Source of the DNA: Microglena sp. YARC | Taxonomy: Eukaryota > Chlorophyta > Chlorophyceae > Chlamydomonadales > Chlamydomonadaceae | Direction: 5' to 3' | DNA: 64,000 nt | Assembly (NCBI GenBank): GCA_022414725.1 | Contig: CM039463.1 | Span: forward strand, 84,275,151 to 84,339,150 | Shown here: in pieces, positions 36,616-47,700 of the stretch | Position numbering within the stretch: position 1 is the first letter of the stretch | Layout of the letters: every line of letters begins with the position of its first letter | Notes under the pieces: generated by a model | Told to the model about the DNA's origin: nothing | Databases searched by the model: none | Seen by the model: the letters and a program-made list of their open reading frames with translations, nothing else | Program-made: the position numbers and the translations under genes

Positions 36616-38980
36616 GTAAGGGTTATTTTGTTTGGGTTCCTAAGTTGCGCCAGGTAGTAGAGAGTCGTGATGTACTCTTCTATGAGCAGTTTGATCATAA
36701 CTGTATTCCTGGGCTATCTCCCTATGACGGGTCGCCGTATGTCTCTCGCATCCCTGCCGCTATCAACGGACATATGCCTGTGCCTACGGTTTATTCCCTT
36801 GACCCTTTGCTAACCCCAATTGTCGACCGCTGCCCTGATCATGGGATGACCTTGCGTCCCAGGTCAGGGGCTGATGGTGCTGTATTGTGTGTGAAGGCAC
36901 TGGGCGGGCGAGATTCTGCAGTTCTTTCAGATAAAATCTTAGCCGAATCGCAGGGGGTCGCCAGGCCCTCCTCTGCGCCACATTTCGTCGGTGAAGATTT
37001 AGGATTACGACAGCCTTCGATCATAGTGGTACCTGGATCAGGTCCATTGACTAATAGTCGCCAACCTCCGACCACCTCGGATGGCTCGCGGGTGTCGTTC
37101 ATTCAGACGCCTCCTGTCGTCCCTGGTGGATTACTCGGTCAAGCCCATGTGATGATGTAGCCGTTGCCGATAGTGCAAGTGATGATCTGGAACACTGGTC
37201 GGGTTCCGATACTGCGTATGGCTGGGGTGTTCCGGTCGACCCAGGCTTCGTTGATATAGAGGCAAATAAGGCGGCCCTGTTCAACCAGGCAGTAGTTCTG
37301 CACTGGGGGCTATACTACCGGTTACTGCTGATACTGCTGATATCCCCGCTGCTCATGTACAAGTACACTGCTTGTACATGGGAGCATACATTTCCACTTC
37401 CACTGAACTGACCTTCAAAGCTGCCATGCTTCCCACCAACCCTGACAGGGATCAATGGCTCCTTGCTATGAAGGATGAGATGGCGTCCCTACATGCCCAT
37501 GGCACTTGGGCGCTCACTCCACTGCCTCCTAAACAGAGGTCCTGTCTGGCAGGTGGTTATTTGTGAAGAAGGTTGGGGTTGATGGTTCTATTCGCTTCAA
37601 GGCACGTTTTGTGGTTCGTGGTTTTCTGCAGCGTCCTGGGTTGGATTTTCATGATGTATATGCCCCCGTTTCTTCTAAAGCAGGTCTGAGGGTGCTCCTG
37701 GCTGCCATCATCATAGGAAGATGTTTGTTCGGCAGCTGGACATCAAGACTGCATTTCTGAATGCTCCCCTTGAACCTGGTCTGGACCTGTACTGCCACAG
37801 CCTGAGGGCTTTAAGGTACTTGGTCCTAACGGTGTTCCCCTTGTTTGCAAGCTGATCAAGTCCCTTTATGGTTGAAACAGGCGCCCGGGGCTTGGAGTAT
37901 GGATGTCAAGCGGGTTTTGGTTGCACATGGTTTTATTATGTGCAAGGCGGAACCTGCTCTGTATTTTAGGAGGGATTCTAATGGTGGGGTGGAGCTATGT
38001 CCTAACCTATGTTGATGATTTTATCTGTGCTTTTAGTGAGCTGGATAGGTATGTTTTGCTGATCAAGGCTATGGAGAAAGCTGGCTGGGAGGTCAAAGAG
38101 ATGGGTGTGCCGGTTCAGTTCCTCTCCTTGGACATGGCTTGTACACTTGACTCTGACGGCAGGTGTGTTCAGATCAACCTCTCCCAGCACTCCTACATTG
38201 TTGATCTGGTGGAGCAGTTTGGTCTGACTGCTGCTGCCAAGCCCAGGTTTGGTGCCCCATGGACAAGTCCACCGTCACTGACCCACCTGGAGAACCCCTG
38301 TCCTCTAATAGCCAGTACCTCTCTTCTTGTTGGTGCTTTGCTATACCTGGCTACTTGCACCAGGCCTGATATTGCCCTTGCTGTGAGCTACCTGTCCAGG
38401 TTTCTGCTCACCCTACCGTTCCCCTGTGGGGGCAGCCAAGCGTTTGCTTTTTGTATTTGAGGTCACATTCCCACCTGGGACTCACTTACACACACAGCCC
38501 TGATTTCTCTTTTACTGTCTTTAGTGACTCATCCTTTGCTGATGATGGGTCTGACAGGAGATCTCAGACTGGCTTTGCTGTCCTGGCTGGAGGGTGCATA
38601 GTGAACTGGATGAGCAAGAGGCAGCCTACAGTTGCCATTAGCTCTTGTGAGGCTGAGTATCAGGCCCTGTCTCAGGCTGCCAGGGAGGTGCAATGGTTGA
38701 AGAAGTTGAGGGTGGATCTGGGTCTGCCTTGTGCTTTAGTTACCATTCAGGGGGACAACATAGGGTCTCTGAGATGGGCCAATGACTGGCAGCTCCTCCC
38801 TCGCAGCAAGCACATTGATGTTATTCATCACTACATCAAGGAGCTGGTGGAGGACGGTTCACTAGATGTTGCCTATGTTTAAACACCAAGGACAACTGTG
38901 CTGACCCCTTCACCAAGCCCTTTGATCCTGCTGTGTTCTGGAGGTTTATGCGGATGCTTGGGATGACCGCTTCTTCTTAG
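36612..38980 (+). pseudogene. B2 reverse transcriptase-RNase H, frameshifted
   Basis: Pieces at 36612-37160, 37372-37566, 37563-37760, 37903-38460 and 38451-38882 match the intact B1 frame in order: RFKARFVVRGFLQRPG, YVDDFICAFSELDRY, RPDIALAVSYLSRF, FSDSSFADDGSDRRSQTGFA and SSCEAEYQALSQAA. The final residues are shifted by a T insertion near 38878 and end at the TTCTTCTTAG also seen in B1. Confidence 0.87.
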
Positions 38981-39295
38981 GGTATTTTTTTTTTGTTACA
39001 TCGGTTTCTTTGGTTATCATTGTATGGCATTAGTTCCTATTCCCGGATCGGGTTTTCTATACCGTTGTTACCCATCTTTGATATTCGGTTTTCATCCTTT
39101 TCTAACTTGGCAAAATTTTTGGTTTTTGCCGTGTTTCATTCCTTCCTATAAACCTTTGAGTTTCCATTTGAAGTTCTCTCGATTATTCGGAGTTCTTTGA
39201 TTTTTTTTTTTCAATCTGTTAACATATAGTTTCTATGTCACCAGTGCCATAGGTGGAGAAGTAGTTATTGTATGTCACCTGTGTCATAGGTGGAG

Positions 39296-39598
39296 TGTCA
39301 GCATGAATTGCGGTGCTCTCACGCGTTTTATGACTTGGTGACTACTTATGTACTTCCTTAGAAACTATCGTCCTGACAGTACTATGTCAGCTTACTGTTG
39401 ACTGCGTCATCGGTTCTTCTGACACGCGCTGTCTAACCTGTACCCTGATCAGGTTCCAGGCTACCGCCCCCCCCTTTCTCCGCTGGTGTCCCTTTATGGT
39501 TCCACTATCTTTTGTAATATTTATTCTCGTCTCCGCATTTATAGATTGGCGTGCTGCACACACTAAGTCCACTCTCCGGAGTGTTATCCAAGCTGATA
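39296..39598 (+). repeat. 3' LTR of B2
   Basis: 303 bp. It pairs with 32756-33058; the differences seen are mostly 1-nt indels at homopolymers. Confidence 0.94.
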
Positions 39599-39603
39599 GT
39601 TGT

Positions 39604-40152
39604 TAGTGGGGGGTAACTACCCCCTAAATTAGTTGTTGGTTGCTGGTGGGGGTTAACTACCCCCTAAATTAGTTTTTGCTTGCTGGTGGGGGTCAACTAC
39701 CCCTAAATTAGTGGGTCTTGTGGTGAAGGGTCACTACTCCCTAAATTTTAGTTGTTAGTAGTCGCTGGTCGAGATGCTCTGCCCACCAAATTGTCCTGCG
39801 ATTTCATAACTACTAAATTTGTAGGTAGAATGTCATAACTACTAAATTTGAGGTAGACTGTCATAACTACTAAATTGGGGGGTAGCTTATCGAACAACCT
39901 AGTTGTGTCAGTGTTAACTACTAGGACACGGGTGCCTTATTGGTATCTGATCAGATATGGGTTTCCAGCCCTACCTATCCCCGTACCTCTCTCCTTTCCT
40001 CTCTCCCAACCTCCCGAATCGACACAAAGAGAGTTGGAGAGTGGGGAGAGTAACCCCTGCAGGGATTTGTAATGTAGTGAAGTGGGCAAACACGCGCGCT
40101 TGCCCACTCAACTACTCCTGATTTTAATTTCATGGTAACATGGTTTTACAGC
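39604..40152. repeat. end of 40-bp minisatellite and spacer to A2
   Basis: Minisatellite units continue to about 39765, then three short TCATAACTACTAAATTTG repeats (39805-39880). At 39911-39960 is a segment, ACTACTAGGACACGGGTGCC to CTGATCAGA, that also forms the foldback at 53594. GTGGGCAA..TTGCCCAC at about 40082-40107 can form a hairpin. No gene was seen. Confidence 0.6.
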
Positions 40153-40397
40153 TGTTATTTACTGATTTATATATCAGTCTCTGAGTTGGCATAATGCACA
40201 CCGGTACCTTCTTCCTCAGGTTACCCGGTGGTTGCCTTGCCGCCCAAGGCCACAGGCTAGCCCTGTGGCCTGCACGTGTCTGCAAGTTACCTTGCAGTAC
40301 ACATCCCTATTCTATATGCATTGCCGCCTGTTGCCGCTTTAAGCATTCGGCTCCTCAGACGAGCGGCGTATGCCGTTGTAACAATCTTACATTAACA
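40153..40397 (+). repeat. 5' LTR of A2
   Basis: TGTTATTTACTGATTTATAT...CTTACATTAACA. It shares CACCGGTACC, GGCCTGCACGTG and GTAACAATCTTACATTAACA with A1, with moderate divergence. Confidence 0.85.
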
Positions 40398-41062
40398 GGT
40401 TATGTGCGCCATCTTTAGACGCTAACGAAGAAACAGCCGGCTGATTTCCGCTAGTTCGAATTCATTCCCCTCTGACTGTCGAAGGCCCGAGTTTTAACTA
40501 AACTCCTGGACTCCTGTGCGGATCCAACTTCCCGCTGCTCCGCCTGCCGCTTCCTACCAAGAATCCTTTGGATCTGCCACTTGACGTCCTACGAACTGGA
40601 GCAAGCCCAAGGGAGCGCCACTAGTCACCGAAATGCTATGAAGTGGGTATAGGAGGACGCCCTCACCGAGACCCCCACCCAGCGCTGTATTGATCTCAGT
40701 ACCGATCAAATTGCTTCGACCCCAGCTTAACGAGAACTCCTGTCGTTGTCGAGATTGCCCCGCTCGGCAAAAAGTTCACCCCCCCACCAATCCGCTGATC
40801 CCTTTGGATCGCTGATCCCACAAGCACTCCATCCCCCAGGTCTTCCCTGGCCCCGCCAATCCATCCATCACTCCGAACAAACGGCATCAGATCCCATTCC
40901 ATCCCATTCCCCTCCCTTCCCACGTCCCTTGGTATACGCAACCTCAGGGCGCTCTCCATCGCCTGCCTGCCATTTAACCCCTCCCGTTCTCTCCCCAGTT
41001 GGCCTCCACCTCCAACTCGCATTCATTTTCTCCCAGACCAGTTGCTCGCAAATTTTTCCCAT

Positions 41063-41065
<3 letters not shown>

Positions 41066-41103
<38 letters not shown>
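41066..41103 (+). repeat. poly-C tract
   Basis: About 38 consecutive C. The degraded duplicate (near 48300) has it broken by A and G. Its length is unreliable in any read technology, and it may form G-quadruplex or i-motif structures. Confidence 0.9.
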
Positions 41104-41105
<2 letters not shown>

Positions 41106-41331
41106 GCCCCCCCACCTCTCGCCGCTCAAAATACCACTCTCTGTTCAAACGCCCCGACGCCACCCATCCTGCTTCCGTGGCCACACCCCGACGGATCTTA
41201 ATCCGGCCTGAACGCCTGATAGGGAGGCACCTGCCCAGATCGCCGTTGGCCACGTCGCTGGATAATTCCAACTGTCGGCCATCCCATTCTCAATCCTGCC
41301 TCTCCAAGTGCGTTGAAGAATCCCATTACAA

Positions 41332-41755
41332 TGGGACTACTTGACAAGGATTGCGTTCATGCAATTTACTCGGAATTAAATCTGACTGCGGACACATGGA
41401 GCACTACATCAACGACAAGCTGGACATGGCTACCGATGGCTATTGACTATAATGCACTCATTACGGGGGCCTGCATCTTGCTGAACACTTAGCCCCCCAC
41501 ATCCTAGCCGAAGTAGAACCACATGATCGTTTTCATCCCCAAACTGATCCCTTCCACACCTTTGAAAGGAGTGTTTGGGACCCCGTCAGGCCCACCTACA
41601 TTGGTTTCAGGCATTGCCTATGGAATGAGATCCCTAATATTCACCTTCCCTAGCCACCTGAAGGCCTTGTATTCTATTCTGCCAATTCTACTGCCCTTGC
41701 ACTTGCCTATGTCGAAGTCAAATACGAGAAAGAACGTGCTCGAGTAACATGTAGC
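41332..41755 (+). pseudogene. unrecognised coding remnant of A2
   Basis: ATG at 41332 opens MGLLDKDCVHAIYSELNLTA..ITGACILLNT, then TAG. After a shift the next frame reads HILAEVEPHDRFHPQTDPFH..RPTYIGFRHCLWNEIPNIHLP, a TAG, then EGLVFYSANSTALALAYVEV..CS and TGA. Dense aromatic and charged residues over 130 codons suggest real protein ancestry. It is not visibly copia gag, protease, integrase or RT, and A1 has nothing equivalent. The function is unknown. Confidence 0.4.
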
Positions 41756-43725
41756 TGAAAACGATGGACATAGATAAAATGAAGTGGATTTGACTACCCA
41801 CTTGTTGTGAAGGAATCATGTACATACATCGCCTCCATCTACCTAGATAGGCAGAGAACCGCATTGCAACCAAACTACCTCAGGTCATTTGCAACCTGCA
41901 TTGATATTGTCCCTCCCAGCATCCCTTGTGCATCCCTGCACATCTGCTAGGGACAACAACATCTGTGCCATCAATGATGATGGGGACAGACCATGACCAC
42001 GCTGATGGGGGGGGGAATTTCAGTCACGAGGCAGCCGAACTTGCACGTGCTCCCTCAACCTGCAGTTTATCCCTACACTTGCCACTCTGATAACCATCCC
42101 CTGCAACACCCTTGTGTTATCTAGCTGCCATCCCGCCATAGGAAAGACACACCAGCTCTCCAAACTTGCAAGTTGCTGATGATGAGTGTCAAACACTCAT
42201 AACTATGAAGCCACCTTGCATGTCGGGGAATTGCCTGACCATTCTTCCTCCCTCCTGATGTCTCTAATGACTTGCATGGGTGGGGACATCAACACCTGAT
42301 GTTCCGCACCTCATCCACATCCAATCCTGCTTCTACCTATGAGGAACCTCAAACTCCCATACTCTAAGCACTAGACAACACCACAGCACGCTGTAGCATG
42401 AACTGTTCAGAACCTCACTCCATGACAATGATAACTATCATCAAGAATCACACTCACACTTCGCCACATTCACCTCTGCCCTCCAAAGGCATTCCACCGA
42501 CCGATTGCCCTTCCCACTGGCGTACGCACCACAGGGGAGGATGCAAGCGACGGCATTTCCTTGTGCGGTATCGGATGCAAGGACACACTTGTGACAAGGG
42601 GTAACATGGGGAACGGTAGACATATCACATGGAAGGGGAATTGTCCTGACTGTACTGACGATGGGGACTGACCTATGCATTGATGCATCTGTGCACCCCA
42701 CATTGTGAGTGACCCTTCTTATCATGCAGATATATAGCGATAATGAAGCGATACCCCTCGTGTAGCTGAATAAAGTCTATCTGCAGGTGTTACAGATACT
42801 GCACCAGATTGAAGTACAAAGCGTACTGATCCCGATTGCTCCATGTACTTGCTCTACTAACTGCTGTGCACTGCGTACCCGCGAATGCTTAACAGGCAGT
42901 ATCCGGTGTTGCATGCAGGTATCCCAAGCTGAGCGATACCCTCGTGTGATATCTACATGCGACCAAACTGCAGTGCTGTACAGCACTAGCGTACCGCCCA
43001 GTACTGCCTCCTACGCTCATGATGTAGCTTGCCTAGCATATTACAACTAAGCTAACCTGCAGCGATGATGATCCCTTAGCCATCTGTACACAATTAGTAA
43101 TGAACACTCAAGAATTAATCATGATCTGTCCCTTTACTGCCACATGTCTCTCCCCACTTGCAGTTCAGTCTTTTACCCTATATATACGATGTTCTTCATG
43201 CTCAACAACATGATGCATGCATTGATTCTGATTTAGCATTTCAGCACTAACCTTCATTACAATTATGGGGGACTAGTACAACATCATCGTTGTTTCCCCT
43301 GACTCTTAGTATTTTTTTGTATCCCCTGCAGCTCCCCTGCAACATTCATAGCTATGCTTACGTTGATCTGCAATGACCCTCAGGCCCCAACAGCCACCAG
43401 CAGTCCCTTACGTCCCTCTGGCATTTTCTTTATCCGCTGCCTAGCCTTTGCAGCGGACCCTAGCTACTTCGCAGCCCCCAAGCCTGCTGACACCTTGCAG
43501 CTGTGACGAGCCCTGACGGCATTCCGGTAGCTAAGTCCGCCATCAGCTTGCCCTTGACAGCATCCCCAGAGCACGCCAGGCACCTAGTAAGTTAAACCAT
43601 GCTTCCCATCTGTTATTAGACCTGAACACTCTAGATTTATTAGATGCTATGCCACCTTACTGCCACATGTACCTCACAGCAGATTCCAAAATTTGGAATT
43701 TTGATTGCTCTCAATCTCGACCGCG

Positions 43726-44725
43726 NNNNNNNNNNNNNNNNNNNNNNNNNNNNNNNNNNNNNNNNNNNNNNNNNNNNNNNNNNNNNNNNNNNNNNNNNNN
43801 NNNNNNNNNNNNNNNNNNNNNNNNNNNNNNNNNNNNNNNNNNNNNNNNNNNNNNNNNNNNNNNNNNNNNNNNNNNNNNNNNNNNNNNNNNNNNNNNNNNN
43901 NNNNNNNNNNNNNNNNNNNNNNNNNNNNNNNNNNNNNNNNNNNNNNNNNNNNNNNNNNNNNNNNNNNNNNNNNNNNNNNNNNNNNNNNNNNNNNNNNNNN
44001 NNNNNNNNNNNNNNNNNNNNNNNNNNNNNNNNNNNNNNNNNNNNNNNNNNNNNNNNNNNNNNNNNNNNNNNNNNNNNNNNNNNNNNNNNNNNNNNNNNNN
44101 NNNNNNNNNNNNNNNNNNNNNNNNNNNNNNNNNNNNNNNNNNNNNNNNNNNNNNNNNNNNNNNNNNNNNNNNNNNNNNNNNNNNNNNNNNNNNNNNNNNN
44201 NNNNNNNNNNNNNNNNNNNNNNNNNNNNNNNNNNNNNNNNNNNNNNNNNNNNNNNNNNNNNNNNNNNNNNNNNNNNNNNNNNNNNNNNNNNNNNNNNNNN
44301 NNNNNNNNNNNNNNNNNNNNNNNNNNNNNNNNNNNNNNNNNNNNNNNNNNNNNNNNNNNNNNNNNNNNNNNNNNNNNNNNNNNNNNNNNNNNNNNNNNNN
44401 NNNNNNNNNNNNNNNNNNNNNNNNNNNNNNNNNNNNNNNNNNNNNNNNNNNNNNNNNNNNNNNNNNNNNNNNNNNNNNNNNNNNNNNNNNNNNNNNNNNN
44501 NNNNNNNNNNNNNNNNNNNNNNNNNNNNNNNNNNNNNNNNNNNNNNNNNNNNNNNNNNNNNNNNNNNNNNNNNNNNNNNNNNNNNNNNNNNNNNNNNNNN
44601 NNNNNNNNNNNNNNNNNNNNNNNNNNNNNNNNNNNNNNNNNNNNNNNNNNNNNNNNNNNNNNNNNNNNNNNNNNNNNNNNNNNNNNNNNNNNNNNNNNNN
44701 NNNNNNNNNNNNNNNNNNNNNNNNN
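43726..44725. other. assembly gap, exactly 1000 N
   Basis: A round-number gap is a scaffolder placeholder rather than a measured length. Frames crossing it are meaningless. Confidence 1.
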
Positions 44726-47700
44726 AATCGCAGATGTCGCCAGCCTCTCCTCTGCGCCACATTCTACGGTGTAAATATTAATTCGACAGCCTCTATCATA
44801 TATGGTACTCCCTTCATCCATACTAATAGCCCAACCTCCGACCACCTCGTATGGCTCTGCGGTTCAACGGTTCATTCAGACGCCTCTTCCCCTTGATACT
44901 CTCACTCCATTGAATTACCGTGCCAAGTGCAATATATCAACAAACTGCGTTTCCAACGGCTTCGCTCCTTCGACCCCACCTTCCTATATTAACAAAAATC
45001 CCCTGTTCAACCAGCATAGTTCTACTGCTTATACACCGGTTACTCATAACTGCTCCCTCTCATTACAAACACTGCTACGATAGACATACTCCACTTCCAC
45101 TAACTATCCTTCAAACGCCATGCCTTCCACCAACCCACGGACAAGGCTCTTATAAGATATATTCCCTACATCCATCACTTGGCGCTCACTCCACTGCTCC
45201 AAACAGAGTCCTGGTCTGCAGAATTATGTAAAATGGTTATGTCTATTCGCTTCAAAGCACTTTTGTCCGTGTTTTTCTGCAGCTCCTGGTTGATTCTCAG
45301 AGTATATGCACCCCTTTCTTCTAAAGATGTCTAGGTCCTGCTCCATCACCATAGGAAGATTTGTCACTGACCACAAACTGACATTCGAAGCCCCCCCGAA
45401 CCTTACGGACTGATACTCCCCCACCTGAGGCTAAGTAATGTCCTACATTTCCCCTTTTGTCAATTCTTTGATCATTTTTAATCCCTTTGATGTTTAACAG
45501 GCCGGCTTGGATAATGATGTCAAGCGGGTTTGCACATTTATTATGTGCAAGCGAACCTTTCTCTATAGAGATCTAATGTGGGTTCTAGCAATTCCTAACC
45601 TATTGATATTAATCTTGCTTTAAGTGAGCGGATTAGGTAATGTTTTCTTATCAAGCTTATGGAAAACTCTAGTCCAAGAAAGCGTCACAAGCCACCTCTC
45701 CTACATCTTTACACTGACTGACGGCAACCTGTTTAATCAATCCCCCCACACGTCCTACATGTTACGTGGACAGTTTGTCGACTCTTCTCCAAGCCCAGTT
45801 CGAGCCTCCCCCATGCACAATCCACCTCACTACCCACCTGAGAACCCCCCAATAGCCAGAACACCACCCTATCTCTCTTTTCTAATACACGCACTCTGCA
45901 CCAGGCCTATATTCCCTGCTGATCACCATGTCCAGTTTTCTGCCACCCTACGCTTCCCTGGGGGCAGCCAAGTCGTGCTATTTGTTTTAATTCACTTCCC
46001 ACCTGGAGCTCACTACACACACACCCCTGATCCTTACTCTTTTAGTGACTCATCTTTCTATGGGTCACCAGAGATCTCAGACTGCTTTCTGTCCGCTGAG
46101 GTGCATAGTAACTGGATGAGCAAAGCAGGCTACAATTCCATTAGCTCTTGTAGCTGAATCAGCCTTCTCAGCTGCCAGAGTCAATGTGAAAATTGAGGTG
46201 ACTGTTTGCCTGTCTTATACCAATTCAGACAACATAGGTCTGATATGGGCCAGAGCAGCTCCTCCCCTCCCACAAGCACAATATTTTCATCACACATCAA
46301 AGCTTGTGAGGACCACTAAGGCCTTATAACACAAGACAACTGACCCTCACCAAATCCCTTATCCTGCGTGTTCTGAGTTTATGCGGAGCTGGAATGACCC
46401 TCTTCTTAGGTATTTTTTTTACATCGGTTCTTTTTACATGGTATCATATTCCCTATTCGGATCGTTTTCTTATACCGTGTTACCCATCTTTATATTCGTT
46501 TTCATCCTTTTCTAACTTACCTCCAGCTCCCCAATGGCAAAATTTCGTTTTGCCGTTTCATCCCCATAAACCTTTGAGTTCCATTAATTCTCCTCATATC
46601 GAGTTCTTATGATTTTTTTCCAAATCGTTACATATAGTTCCTATCACCAGCCATGGAGAATAGTATGATAACCGTTCATATTAGGAAGAGAAGTTCAGCA
46701 TGAAATTGCGGCTTTCACGCGTTTTAATGACTTGGTGACAACTATGACTCCTAGAACACCTACAGACATCAGTACTGACTCTCACAGCTTCTGACAACCG
46801 CTGTCATTACCGTACCCATGACACCATGCTACCCCCCCCTTTCCCCCTGTTCCCAATATGACTACATCTTATTAAATTCATTCTCTCCTCCGCATTTATA
46901 TAGGCGTGCGCAACACTAAGTCCTCTCGATTTATCCAACTGAAGTTATGGAACACCCCAAATTATTGTTGTCTGGGTGATAACTACCCCCGTACAATAGT
47001 TTGCTCTGTGGTCAAACTACCCCTGAATTAGGTCTTTAGTGGCTGAAGGTCACATTAACTCCCAAATTAGTTTAGAGCGCTGCGAGAGCTTCTGCCCACC
47101 ATAATGTCCTGCATCAAACTACTAAATGTAGTTAAATTCATAACCCACTAAATTGAGAAGACTGTCATAACTACTAAATGGGGTACATATCGAACAACCT
47201 ATTTGTCATAAACCAGACACGGCTTAGTACACAATGGTTCCACCAACCTATCCCCGACCTCTTCTCCTCCCCCAACCTCCCATCGACACAAAAGATGGAG
47301 ATGGAGATAACCCCTCAGGATTTAATTAGTGAATGGCAAACACGCTGCCTTGCCCACTCAACTACCTCCTATTTAATTTCATAGGTAACAGGTTTTAACG
47401 CTGTTATTATATGATTTATATTCATCTCATGAGTTGGCATAATGCAACAACCGGTACTTCTTCCTCAGGAGGTTATTGACCCAGTGTTAGCGTGCCGCAG
47501 GACCACAGGTAGCTGCTGGCCTGCACGTGTTGCAGTACCTTTGCAGTACACAGATTTAATCCCTATTCTATATGATTGGCCTGTATGACGCTTTATGCAT
47601 CTCATCCTCTACACGAGACCTATGGCGTTGTAACAATTTACATTACGAAGGTATATGTGAGCCTCTTTAGACGCTAACGAAGAACAGCTGCTAGATTTTC

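Larger units (their letters stand above)
32756..39598 (+). mobile_element. LTR retrotransposon B2 (Ty1/copia)
   Basis: LTRs of 303 bp at 32756-33058 and 39296-39598, nearly identical apart from indels; TSD GTTGT at 32751-32755 and 39599-39603. GGTTATACGGTCCC follows the 5' LTR. Gag, protease, integrase, RT and RNase H are all recognisable and closely related to B1, but the coding region is broken into at least ten frames by single-base indels. Similar LTRs with a shattered coding region fit either a young copy with consensus errors or a copy mobilised in trans. A degraded repeat of its 3' half appears after the sequence gap. Confidence 0.93.
40153..43725 (+). mobile_element. LTR retroelement A2 (A1 relative), truncated by the assembly gap
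   Basis: 5' LTR at 40153-40397 (245 bp), related to the A1 LTRs and preceded by ACAGC. GGTTATGTGCGCC follows. The leader is homologous to A1 until about 40810, past the point where A1 has its LINE. The body differs from A1: a C-rich tract and an unfamiliar degraded coding stretch (41332-41755), then noncoding-looking sequence. The 3' LTR is missing here because of the N gap, but a low-quality version is present at 51560-51788, followed by ACAGC. Confidence 0.78.

Noticed and set aside
14967..39598. B1 (minus) and B2 (plus) as outer parts of one giant palindrome
   Set aside because: They have different 5-bp target duplications (GCTTC and GTTGT) and different positions relative to the minisatellite, so they are independent insertions and the mirror arrangement is coincidental.
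43640..44896. Frames of 350-415 codons across the N run
   Set aside because: They are made of unknown residues and have no meaning.
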